DNA of 64,000 nt, taken from the NCBI RefSeq assembly GCF_004343725.1, contig NZ_PTQW01000013.1, forward strand, positions 124,001-188,000, written 5' to 3'. The notes under the pieces are model-generated. The model worked only from the letters and a program-made list of their open reading frames with translations. It did no database searches and had not been told where the DNA came from. Made by a program: the position numbers and the translations under genes. Source of the stretch: Treponema sp. J25. Its GTDB lineage: Bacteria; Spirochaetota; Spirochaetia; Treponematales; Breznakiellaceae. Shown here piece after piece: positions 8,160 to 16,286 of this stretch (positions within the stretch are counted from its first letter, which is position 1; every line of letters starts with the position of its first letter).

Positions 8160-8447
8160 ATGATGATTGATAGAATTGGTTCGATAGATCCCGTCCAGGG
8201 AAACAAAAAGACAGAAAAACCCTCTCAGGTTCATAAGAATGTTTCGAGTGACTCGGTGTCCCTTTCACACGAAGCAATAGAAAAGGCTGAGTTATATCAG
8301 GCCCTGGAGATAGTTTCCTCTGTTCCTGATAGCCGGGCAGAGAAAATTGCGGAGTTGAAAAAGAAAATAAACGATCCCGACTATCTTACCCAGCAGGTGA
8401 TAGAGAAGACCGCCGATGCCATTATGGAATCGTTGGGTATAAAATAG
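8160..8447 (+). CDS. flgM: Anti-sigma-28 factor FlgM
   Basis: A small 95-residue protein whose C-terminal half fits the FlgM family: SDSVSLSHEAIEKAE, then VPDSRAEKIAELKKKINDPDY, then a helix VIEKTADAIMESLGI. FlgM binds and inhibits the flagellar sigma factor FliA until the hook is complete. I choose the ATG at 8160 (MMIDRIGS, the typical beginning) rather than an in-frame ATG at 8118. A 6-bp hairpin CCCCAG/CTGGGG (8121-8139) lies between rsmI and this start and could limit readthrough or translation. How FlgM would be exported or released in spirochaetes with periplasmic flagella cannot be read from this sequence. Confidence 0.82.
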   Translation: MMIDRIGSIDPVQGNKKTEKPSQVHKNVSSDSVSLSHEAIEKAELYQALEIVSSVPDSRAEKIAELKKKINDPDYLTQQVIEKTADAIMESLGIK

Positions 8448-8452
8448 CATAG

Positions 8453-9598
8453 ATGGTGGATTTTGTTTTTAAATTAGATCCAAAAGTAATCATAGGGACG
8501 GACACCATTAATTGGATCAGTAAGGTGATAGAGCCTTATGGTAATCGTGTCATGGTGGTGACCGAACCGGTTCTGTATGAAAATAACGTTATTGATAGGG
8601 TAAGCCAGGTCCTTTCGGAAGCAAATATTGAATTCATCGTGTTTGATAATGTTCCACCCCAGGCCACTGCCCAGGTGGCGGAAGAGGTTGCAGAACTGGC
8701 TCGCGCTGCCCGATGTTCAGTAATCATCGGTCTAGGTGGAATAAAAACCCAGGCAATCGCAAAAATAGCATCCCTTGTCTTTCCTGCAGGAACCTATTTG
8801 TTTGATATTCTGGATAACGAGATCCGGCCTTCTTCTTTTTTGCCTTATGTGGCGGTCCCTACCAGTGGGCGGGATCCCTTTTTATTTGCCAATTCCTGTG
8901 TTGCGGTGGATCCTCGGGATCGTTCTGTAAAGCTCGTCGAAACCCCGGAATCTCTCTGTGTGGCTACCATTCTGGATGAAAATGTATCCGAGTCCCTTTC
9001 GGAAAAGTTCGCCGCCACCACCGCCTTTGATGGCTTTCTTATCGCCTTTGAGGCCTATCTTTCTACGAAAATAAGTTTCATTGGTGAAGCCCTCCTAGAA
9101 CGGGCCTTTGTGCTGTATCGACAACTGTTTGATTCTTTTTCCACGAATAAAATGGGGGATTTAGGGAAAATTTCTTCTCAGGCAGGGTTTCTGACTTCCC
9201 TGGGGGCTTCAGTCAGTAGCCCCGGGATTGGTACGGCCCTGGCCTATGCTTTAAACGCCCGTTTCCCGGTAGCAAAATCCTGGTGCTCCACGATTTTACT
9301 GCCCCATATTATGGAGTTTTTACTATCTGCCCGTCCAGAACGACTTGCCCGTATAGCGGAGTTGATAGGAGAGCCCACTGAGGGCGTTTCGAAATCTGAG
9401 GCGGCCCATATGGCTATCGAGGCGATTCGGCGCTGGATGGGGATACTCCAGGTTCCTGCCCGTCTAAAGGATCTTGATTTAGTCCTGGAACGACTTGTCC
9501 CGGTGGCCGAAACCGCCCGAGCCCTTCCTTTTGTAGCCTATAGCCCTCGTCCTATTACGGTTGAAGAAACCTATGAGCTTTTAAAAGAAGCGTATTGA
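8453..9598 (+). CDS. Iron-alcohol-dehydrogenase-fold protein, catalytic residues lost
   Basis: A 381-residue protein with the length and overall layout of group III (iron-containing) alcohol/glycerol dehydrogenases: an N-terminal dinucleotide domain and a C-terminal helical domain. Key positions are changed. The nucleotide loop GGGSxxD reads GGIKTQA, the GTGSE loop reads GRDPF, and of the four metal ligands only Asp195 (AFDGF) remains; the expected histidines are Ile199, about Tyr264 (ALAY) and Lys near 277 (AKSW). It is therefore probably not a dehydrogenase. There is no ribosome site; it starts 5 bases after the flgM stop and is likely coupled to it. Its function is unknown. Confidence 0.85.
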   Translation: MVDFVFKLDPKVIIGTDTINWISKVIEPYGNRVMVVTEPVLYENNVIDRVSQVLSEANIEFIVFDNVPPQATAQVAEEVAELARAARCSVIIGLGGIKTQAIAKIASLVFPAGTYLFDILDNEIRPSSFLPYVAVPTSGRDPFLFANSCVAVDPRDRSVKLVETPESLCVATILDENVSESLSEKFAATTAFDGFLIAFEAYLSTKISFIGEALLERAFVLYRQLFDSFSTNKMGDLGKISSQAGFLTSLGASVSSPGIGTALAYALNARFPVAKSWCSTILLPHIMEFLLSARPERLARIAELIGEPTEGVSKSEAAHMAIEAIRRWMGILQVPARLKDLDLVLERLVPVAETARALPFVAYSPRPITVEETYELLKEAY

Positions 9599-9602
9599 CC
9601 CT

Positions 9603-10484
9603 ATGATTCCTCTTTCCAAATTAGCCCGCCTGCCCCTGCATCAACAATTCCGCAAAATAGAAAAGCAATGTGCCTTTTGGGAAGCCCATCCTGATCACCT
9701 GTATTCCCATATCCCATATCTGGAAGAAATGCTAGCCCTGCTTCTGAACCCTTCGGTGTCCTCCGATTCTCAAGAGAAGCGGTTCTCCTCCCGTGAGGAA
9801 GAGGGTATTCGTTCTGTCTATCAATACGTGAAAGGGATAAGAAATCTTAGTAGAGCCGAGACAGACAAAAATGCCCTTATTCGGAACGTAAACCAGTTAC
9901 GGCATATTCTGTTACAGGTTTTAGGTGTTTCTGTGGCGGATTGGGATTTTATGGACCCCGAGGGGAACATTGATGTTTCAAAACGTCGGGTATTCTCAGG
10001 GGTGCACCTTTATCTAGATGATGTGCGGTCTCCGTTCAACATTGGCTCCATTTTTAGAACCGCCGAGTCCTTTGGAGTAGAAAAAATCTGGCTTTCTCCA
10101 TTTTGTGCGGATCCCAATCATTCCCGGGCAGTACGGTCTGCTATGGGGTGTATCGAAATAGTTCCCTGGGAAAGACTTGATAGCCTTGAAAAGAAAAGAA
10201 TTTTTTTTGATGGATGCCTCAGGGATAGGGTACCTCTTTTTGCTCTTGAAACGGGAGGGACAGCTCTTTCTCGCTTTCCGTTCCCTCAGAAAGGAATCAT
10301 GATAATAGGCTCAGAGGAATTAGGGGTTTCTCCAGAACTCTTGACACTTGCTGATCGTTCCCTTGGCCGGGTAAGTATTCCTACCCTTGGGGCTAAGGGA
10401 TCATTAAACGTAGCGGTCGCCACAGGAATTGCTGTGCAGGCCTGGGCCTCTTCTTTGATTAGTGATTCTGGGTTTCCCGTTTAA
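9603..10484 (+). CDS. TrmH/SpoU-family RNA 2'-O-methyltransferase
   Basis: A 293-residue SPOUT methyltransferase. The three knot motifs are visible in the C-terminal half: RSPFNIGSIFRTAESFGV (motif 1, about residue 144), IIGSEELGVSPELL (motif 2) and IPTLGAKGSLNVAVATGIA (motif 3, about 260-280). Residues 1-130 form an extra helical domain that probably gives RNA specificity. The substrate (tRNA Gm18 or an rRNA site) cannot be decided here. It starts 4 bases after the preceding stop and its 3' end overlaps the convergent HDOD gene by 26 bases. Confidence 0.88.
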   Translation: MIPLSKLARLPLHQQFRKIEKQCAFWEAHPDHLYSHIPYLEEMLALLLNPSVSSDSQEKRFSSREEEGIRSVYQYVKGIRNLSRAETDKNALIRNVNQLRHILLQVLGVSVADWDFMDPEGNIDVSKRRVFSGVHLYLDDVRSPFNIGSIFRTAESFGVEKIWLSPFCADPNHSRAVRSAMGCIEIVPWERLDSLEKKRIFFDGCLRDRVPLFALETGGTALSRFPFPQKGIMIIGSEELGVSPELLTLADRSLGRVSIPTLGAKGSLNVAVATGIAVQAWASSLISDSGFPV

Positions 10485-11985
10485 AGCTTTCGGAGAATCG
10501 CTGGAGTAAAAGTTCGATTTGTTTTTCATTCCCGATACCAAACGAAGTAAGAACACTTTTCTCCAATTGATCAAAGGTAATGTTGCCGTTTTCGTATTCG
10601 CACAGCATGTTTGCTAAATAGACTGTTTCTACGAGGTCTTTAAACTCTGGCGGAGCTTGGTTGGGTTCATGGTGGAGACGAATGGCGGTGATAAGATTGT
10701 CGGGGAAGTTCCATTTTTCTGCAATCATGGCGCCGATTTCTGCATGGTTCATCCCTGCAGCCAGGTCTTCAAAAGTGGCGGCAGGAATTCCCTTTTCAGC
10801 GAAAAAACTACGAATTTTCTGCAGTAGGTCGGGGTGGACGGTGGAAAAAATTATCTTCCCCATATCGTGGAGAATCCCCCCCACGTACACATCATCCAGG
10901 AGATTCTTATCTTTTCTGAAATTTTTGGCCAGATTATAGGCATAATAAGCGGTCTTGTATGAATGTTCCCACAGCGCCTTTTTGTCTGAGGTGTCTTCTC
11001 CGAGAATTTTCTGGGTCCCATAGGAATAAAGGAGATTCTTGATGCCCCGAATACCCACCAGCTTTACTGCTTCGGAAATGCTGTCTACCTTTTTAGAGAG
11101 CATGAACTGGGCCGAATTCACTACTTTGAGGAGATCCGCCGTCATGGCAGGATCCATGGAGATATGTCGGGCGATATCTGCCATTTCAGAGCGGGGGTCG
11201 TTGATAAGCTTCTGAATAGCCACAATGTTTTCGGGGAACTGAGGAAGGGCGGTAATCTGATCGACGATCGCTTTGGAAAGGATGGATAGATTTTCTACCC
11301 TTGTTTTGTCCATGGGGATAGAGATTCGGGCTATGGTTTCGGTTTCTCCTGGGATGATATCAAAGCAATCTTCATCGAGCCCTATTTTTTTGAGCATCAG
11401 AATCAGGATTACAAGCCCTAGACCGGCTCCTTCTGAATCATCCAGAACCTGGGTGAGGGCTTCTTCCAGTGTATGGTACTGACGAGAGCGGGCAAGTTTG
11501 TCGTGAATTCGAATCAATTCGGTTTTAGTGATGACCACATTGTTTCGTACTTCTAAAATGATGGTATGACCTTTTACCTGAAAGAGTATTTTGATATAAA
11601 GGCCCTTTTCTTTCTGGAGCTGCAGGTAGTGGCCAATATTGTTAAAAGTATCCTCTTTAAATGAGGTTATCCCTTCTTTATATTCCTGAGGGATCGTAAT
11701 ATCGAGACCCCGCTCCATAAAGTACACCCGTTTAGTATTGGCCTTTTTTGCGTTAACCGCCAGCTCCCGGATGCAGTAGGCAAGGTAATCCTTAAGATGC
11801 TGTTGCCCTAGCTCTTTAAGGAAGGCTTCCAGTACCTGCTCAATGTAGAGTTCTATTTCATGGGGAAGGGTGTAGGTGGTGATGGTAAGCGGCACCCCCG
11901 AGATAATCGCTTTTTTGATTCTCGCCTGGTCGATAGTAAGTTCCTGCGTTTGACTGGTGGTAGCCATGGTACTTTCCTTAATCAA
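10459..11985 (-). CDS. HATPase-like + HDOD domain signalling protein
   Basis: About 508 residues. The N-terminal 230 residues resemble a GHKL ATPase: an N-box-like RELAVNAKKAN (about residue 73) and a G2-box-like SEGAGLGL (about 188). The first glycine box is not clear (VRNNVVITKTEL replaces the usual D-x-G-x-G). Residues 235-440 form an HDOD domain: LPQFPENIVAIQKLINDP, ISMDPAMTADLLKVVNSAQF, and a retained HD-like pair in GGILHDMGKIIF. Such proteins act in signalling rather than catalysis. The start may be TTG at 11985 (TAAGGAG, 8 bases) or ATG at 11967 (AAGGAA, 6 bases). It is a single-gene unit with its own promoter. Confidence 0.85.
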   Translation of the reverse strand: MIKESTMATTSQTQELTIDQARIKKAIISGVPLTITTYTLPHEIELYIEQVLEAFLKELGQQHLKDYLAYCIRELAVNAKKANTKRVYFMERGLDITIPQEYKEGITSFKEDTFNNIGHYLQLQKEKGLYIKILFQVKGHTIILEVRNNVVITKTELIRIHDKLARSRQYHTLEEALTQVLDDSEGAGLGLVILILMLKKIGLDEDCFDIIPGETETIARISIPMDKTRVENLSILSKAIVDQITALPQFPENIVAIQKLINDPRSEMADIARHISMDPAMTADLLKVVNSAQFMLSKKVDSISEAVKLVGIRGIKNLLYSYGTQKILGEDTSDKKALWEHSYKTAYYAYNLAKNFRKDKNLLDDVYVGGILHDMGKIIFSTVHPDLLQKIRSFFAEKGIPAATFEDLAAGMNHAEIGAMIAEKWNFPDNLITAIRLHHEPNQAPPEFKDLVETVYLANMLCEYENGNITFDQLEKSVLTSFGIGNEKQIELLLQRFSESFKRETQNH

Positions 11986-12023
11986 GGGCTGTTCTCCTTA
12001 TGGGCTGCTTCTATCCTTTCTAC

Positions 12024-12052
12024 ACTATAAAAGATATTAGCATAATTCGCAA
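12024..12052 (-). promoter_or_regulatory. Promoter of the HDOD gene
   Basis: Minus strand: TTGCGA (12047-12052), 17 bases, TATAGT (12024-12029). The transcript would start near 12017 and carry the TAAGGAG ribosome site. The rest of the 140-base gap to the Lon-like gene shows nothing else I can support. Confidence 0.6.
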
Positions 12053-12125
12053 GAATTTTTATTTAGTCTTGGCACTGGGCAATTTTAACCTTGAAGGTAA
12101 ACTAAAAGTCTCACTGGCCCCTATT

Positions 12126-14525
12126 TTAGGTTTCAAATGTGTGAATAACCTCAGCCATCCGTCGCAGTTCCTGAGAAACCGCGTAGTTTACGGTTCCTGG
12201 GGGGAAATTCCCATTTTTATCCAGCTCTCCGGCGGGATTACCCGTAAGGATTTCTAGAGCCTGATCTATAGTTTCTACCGCATATATATGGAATAGCCCC
12301 TGTTGTATTGCTTCTTCTACCCGCTCGTTAAGAATAAGATTCGCAATGTTTCGTTTGGGGATTATCACCCCCTGGGACCCTGTAAGTCCCCGTTTTTCAC
12401 AAATAGCAAAGAAGCCTTCTACTTTCTCCGAGACTCCACCCACGGGCTGCATATCTCCAAGCTGATTGACACTGCCGGTCATTGCCAGATCCTGTCGGAG
12501 GGGGATGCCGCTAATAGCAGAGAGAATAGTGCAGAGCTGAACCGCCGTCGCCGAATCTCCATCAATAGGGGTATACATTTGTTCAAAACAGACACTGGCC
12601 GTAATAGAAAGGGGAAAATTGCGGGCATATCGACTCCGGAGATAGCCAGACAGAATAAGCACCGCCTTGTCGAAAATTTCTCCGGAAAGCCCCGATTCTC
12701 CTTCGATATTGATGACTCCTCCATCACCGGGAGCAACCCGGGCGGAGACCACCACCGGAATCCCATAGGCGTAGTATCCCCGGTCGTGGACAGCGATACC
12801 ATTAGCTTTCCCTACGGCGGTTCCTTCAAGCTGGATGATAATCTCGTCAGAGAGAATCATGGCCTGCAGGGTTTCTTCCGGCAGGTTGTAGAAATTCTGT
12901 TTTTGTTCCAGGGTATACCGGACTGTTTTGCTATCAATAGTTGCATACCCCTGTCGGCTTGCATACCAGCTGGCTTCCCGCAAGAGGTCTACCACCAGAG
13001 AAAACTGGGTGCTGAGCTTCTGACGATGTTCTGCCTGGCGGGCACTCCACCGAAGTATGGCACAGAGTCCTTCGCTTGTAAGAGGGAGTAGGTGTTCTTC
13101 ATGAACAACCCGTTGTAAGAACGAACAGTAAAGTTGTTCTGTTTCGGGGAGCCGGGGCATAGTATTGCTAAATTCGGCACAGATTTTAAAAAGTTTTTGA
13201 AAATCCGGGTCCTGTTGGTAGAGAACATCATAGGTCATTTCCCCACCCATCAAAATGACTTTGACATCTATTTCGATCGGTTCTGGTTTGATTATAGAAG
13301 GGGGACTATAGGGGTTGGGTTGATTCTGAATCTCCGCAATGCCGCTCTGGAGAACCCGTTTAAGGTAGGTCCAGCTTTCTTCTTCGTCGAGAATATCCTC
13401 TGCCCGGAGTACAAGGATTCCCCCCGCGGCCTGAAGCAGACTCCCGGAGCGGATCCGGAGATAGGCCGTACGGAGGTCTTCCTGGCCGCTCAGGGGACTT
13501 TCGATACTTCCAAACAAATTGGGTAAGGTCGGTCGGTTTTCGAATATAACAGGAAGTTCGGTGGTGGTACTACGATCGACGATGATGTTTATCCCATAGC
13601 GGGAAAGAAGGGACGTATGAGAACGACGGGAGTTCTGTTCTTGTCCGCCCCGATCTTTTAAAAACAAAGAAAGATGGGAAAGAATGTCTTCTTGAAGGGT
13701 GGTAATCCACTGGTTGATTTTGGGTGAAGGGTACGTTTCTTTTAGCCGGCCAAGGACCGTTTCTATAGGATGGCGAAGCATTTCCCGGGTGAGTTCTGTA
13801 ATTTTTTGATCAACCGTAAGGCGGGACTGCCGGAGATCTTCAAAGATATGCCGCATCCGATCCATTAAGCCATAGTATTGTTCTCGAAGGGTATTCCATT
13901 CTTGAGGAGAAACCTCGCCACTCGCAACCTGACTTTGGAGCTCTTCGAAAGATATAGGCTTCCCTTCTTTTACAGGAAGGAGTTCGGTGCTCTGTTCTTC
14001 TCCATCGTTAATCTGTACTATCTGAAAACCCGCAGTAGTTGCCTCTTGTTCAAACATACTCAGACGGCGATTCTCTTCTTGTTCAAAGGAAGAAAGGAGC
14101 AGGCCCTTTTTGTTTTTGAATTCTTCGCTTTCACTGTGTACAAGGATGATCCTTTTGATTTCTTCTATGGTATTATGGAGATCCTGCTTGAACTCCCGGG
14201 CTTTTCCTCGAGGAAAGGTTAACAGGATAGGTTCGGTGGGGTTGGTGAAATTAGATACGTACGCGTAATCCCGCAGATGTTCTAGGGAAGGTTTATATTG
14301 GGAAAGGGCCCGTAAAAGGGCGGTACGTCGTCCTGTTCCGGGGGCGCCTTGAATGTATACATTGTAGCCCTTTGCTTTTATTCCTAATCCAAGGGATAAG
14401 GCGGCAAGGGCTTTGCCCTGCCCTATGATGGTTGCATCAGAGGCCGGGGGAAGGTTTTCTATTTTTATAGGAAGAATAGAGAAGCGGATCTCTTCTGGTG
14501 ATAATTCATAAGGTTGTGTGCTCAT
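12126..14525 (-). CDS. Lon-related ATP-dependent protease (AAA_32 / LonB-like)
   Basis: A 799-residue cytoplasmic protease of the bacterial LonB-like group. An N-terminal P-loop reads GAPGTGRRT (about residue 62), followed by a long coiled-coil insertion (about 115-300), a Walker B-like GGILVLRAEDIL (about 370), and a C-terminal Lon protease domain with the catalytic serine in DGDSATAVQLC (about 655) and the lysine in GGVSEKVEGFF (about 697). It degrades proteins processively; specific substrates are unknown. I choose ATG at 14525 over TTG at 14531, because GGAG lies 10 and 4 bases upstream respectively and 4 is too close. Confidence 0.9.
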   Translation of the reverse strand: MSTQPYELSPEEIRFSILPIKIENLPPASDATIIGQGKALAALSLGLGIKAKGYNVYIQGAPGTGRRTALLRALSQYKPSLEHLRDYAYVSNFTNPTEPILLTFPRGKAREFKQDLHNTIEEIKRIILVHSESEEFKNKKGLLLSSFEQEENRRLSMFEQEATTAGFQIVQINDGEEQSTELLPVKEGKPISFEELQSQVASGEVSPQEWNTLREQYYGLMDRMRHIFEDLRQSRLTVDQKITELTREMLRHPIETVLGRLKETYPSPKINQWITTLQEDILSHLSLFLKDRGGQEQNSRRSHTSLLSRYGINIIVDRSTTTELPVIFENRPTLPNLFGSIESPLSGQEDLRTAYLRIRSGSLLQAAGGILVLRAEDILDEEESWTYLKRVLQSGIAEIQNQPNPYSPPSIIKPEPIEIDVKVILMGGEMTYDVLYQQDPDFQKLFKICAEFSNTMPRLPETEQLYCSFLQRVVHEEHLLPLTSEGLCAILRWSARQAEHRQKLSTQFSLVVDLLREASWYASRQGYATIDSKTVRYTLEQKQNFYNLPEETLQAMILSDEIIIQLEGTAVGKANGIAVHDRGYYAYGIPVVVSARVAPGDGGVINIEGESGLSGEIFDKAVLILSGYLRSRYARNFPLSITASVCFEQMYTPIDGDSATAVQLCTILSAISGIPLRQDLAMTGSVNQLGDMQPVGGVSEKVEGFFAICEKRGLTGSQGVIIPKRNIANLILNERVEEAIQQGLFHIYAVETIDQALEILTGNPAGELDKNGNFPPGTVNYAVSQELRRMAEVIHTFET

Positions 14526-14574
14526 TATCAAGTTGCTCCTTCTATTGTTATTCCCACGTTATTTTACTAATATA

Positions 14575-14583
14575 TGATATACT
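14575..14583 (+). promoter_or_regulatory. Extended -10 promoter of the oxygen-sensor operon
   Basis: TGATATACT forms an extended -10 element (TGn plus TATACT, 14578-14583). No good -35 is seen at 17 bases, which an extended -10 can tolerate. The leader would be about 55 bases and carries GGAGGAAGGAGG before the ATG at 14644. Confidence 0.45.
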
Positions 14584-14643
14584 GATACAGAGGTTAAACT
14601 TTTTGCAATAAGCCGGTAATGGCGCCGGAGGAAGGAGGAAAAC

Positions 14644-15417
14644 ATGATTGCGGCGGAAGATATAAATGGCAAGATATTGTTCCAGGATGGGGATCATCAA
14701 TTTATTTGGCTGGGGGCCGATCCTGAAGCAGTTTCGGGGGTAGTTCAAACTAATCAATATCTTATTATAGAAAAAGGGCGGGGAATGCTGTTGGATCCGG
14801 GTGGGGTCCATCTCTTTGCCCGGGTGGTGGCCGTGGTAAGCCGCTATATTTCGCTAGACAAAATAGAGGCAATCTTTTTTTCTCATCAGGATCCGGATGT
14901 TTCATCTGGTATTGCTCTCTGGTTGGGGGTTACGTCGGCTAAAATATATGTAAGTAGTCTCTGGCTACGGTTTCTTCCCCATTTTGGGATTGTGGACCAA
15001 AGCCGGGTAATAGGTATCGAAGAGCATGGAAATACCTATAAGCTAGCAGGAAGTAGTACCATACAATTTATTCCGGCCCATTTCTTGCATTCTACCGGTA
15101 ATTATTCTGCCTTTGATGAAAAATCCCGGATTCTGTTTTCGGGAGATGTGGGGGCTGCGGTGTTTCCTCCCGGAAAAGAACAGTTGTTTATTGAAGATTT
15201 TGACCAGGCCCTTCCCTATGTGGAGCCCTTTCATAAACGATACATGGCCTCTAATCGGGCCGCTCTCCAATGGATAAAGCGGGTTCGTCCCCTTAACCCC
15301 ATTATGCTCGCTGCCCAGCATGGAGGGGTGTATAAGGGAAAGGGGGTTACCGAGTTTCTTGATTGGTTTGAGCGGCTTTCATGCGGTATCGATATCATAG
15401 AAACCATTTATAAATAG
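14644..15417 (+). CDS. MBL-fold di-iron oxygen-sensor protein (ODP family)
   Basis: A 257-residue metallo-beta-lactamase-fold protein without the flavodoxin domain of flavo-di-iron proteins. Metal-ligand motifs appear in order: SHQDPDVSSG (about residue 81), PAHFLHSTGNY (about 141), FSGDVGA (about 164) and AQHGG (about 219). This pattern and the adjacent soluble chemoreceptor match the Treponema denticola ODP (oxygen-binding di-iron protein), which is known to sense Fe(II)/O2 and act on the chemotaxis kinase. I infer the same job here: reporting oxygen to CheA. A strong ribosome site is present. The receptor gene starts 9 bases after its stop. Confidence 0.88.
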   Translation: MIAAEDINGKILFQDGDHQFIWLGADPEAVSGVVQTNQYLIIEKGRGMLLDPGGVHLFARVVAVVSRYISLDKIEAIFFSHQDPDVSSGIALWLGVTSAKIYVSSLWLRFLPHFGIVDQSRVIGIEEHGNTYKLAGSSTIQFIPAHFLHSTGNYSAFDEKSRILFSGDVGAAVFPPGKEQLFIEDFDQALPYVEPFHKRYMASNRAALQWIKRVRPLNPIMLAAQHGGVYKGKGVTEFLDWFERLSCGIDIIETIYK

Positions 15418-15426
15418 GGGCCTGCC

Positions 15427-16284
15427 ATGGAAAGTATGCCGTTTGATAACAACTACGTTGCTATCCGTCATTTTGCAAAGGGATACCACAAAAGTGTGGT
15501 CCTGAATTCGGTAACCTTAAAATCCCTGGATATCATTAACTATAATCTGGAACGTATCGGTACGAGCCTTTCGGCTATTGTGGCGGCCTTTGAAGAGATT
15601 CGGGCCACAAGCCAGAACACCTCCCAAAACGCCGATAAAATTGATTCAATGATGGATAAGATCCTGAATAAAAACGCCGTTACGGGAGAAGAGATTTCAA
15701 AACGAGTAGAAGATATTAATAAGGCCGCCGATGGGGCCAATAGAATAGCAACCCTATTCCAAGAACTAGAAGAAAAAGCAAAAAGCATTGCCTCCGTTAC
15801 CGGTTCTATCCAGGATGTTTCGGACCGGACCAATATCCTTGCTATCAATGCTTCAATAGAAGCTGCCCGGGCTGGTTCGGTGGGTAAGGGCTTTCGCATC
15901 ATTGCCAATGAGGTTCGAACGCTGGCGGGTCAAACCGGGGATTTTGCAAAAACTATCGAAAAAACTATCAACGAGTTCGATGGGGTAGTAAAGGATATAA
16001 CCGCCGAAATTCAGGGCTTTGTAACCATGCTGGAATCTTTTCGAAGGTCCTTTACCACCGTTCTGGAAAGTTTCCGGGCTAATGCGCAGAGTATCGATGA
16101 AGCGGGCGCCTTCTTGAATCAGATTTCAGGGTCTATCCGGGAAGAAACCCTGGCCCTTACGGAGGGCCTCAATTCTCTTGAAGCGGTTTCCTCTTCATTA
16201 AAAGATAGTCGGGTGGTATTCAATGCGCTCCTTAAGACCTATATGAACCTTGATAAGCTGCTCGAAAAAGGGGAAAACCATTAA
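15427..16284 (+). CDS. Soluble methyl-accepting chemotaxis protein, partner of the oxygen sensor
   Basis: A 285-residue chemoreceptor with no transmembrane segment and no recognisable sensor domain. Residues 1-50 are a short N-terminal segment, and the rest is a coiled-coil signalling domain whose hairpin tip reads [19 protein letters not shown] followed by [14 protein letters not shown]. It should dock with CheA/CheW in cytoplasmic arrays. Lying 9 bases behind the ODP gene, it is the likely route by which the di-iron protein influences motility, as described for the T. denticola pair. The hairpin is short, with fewer heptads than membrane receptors. Confidence 0.9.
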   Translation: MESMPFDNNYVAIRHFAKGYHKSVVLNSVTLKSLDIINYNLERIGTSLSAIVAAFEEIRATSQNTSQNADKIDSMMDKILNKNAVTGEEISKRVEDINKAADGANRIATLFQELEEKAKSIASVTGSIQDVSDRTNILAINASIEAARAGSVGKGFRIIANEVRTLAGQTGDFAKTIEKTINEFDGVVKDITAEIQGFVTMLESFRRSFTTVLESFRANAQSIDEAGAFLNQISGSIREETLALTEGLNSLEAVSSSLKDSRVVFNALLKTYMNLDKLLEKGENH

Positions 16285-16286
16285 AA

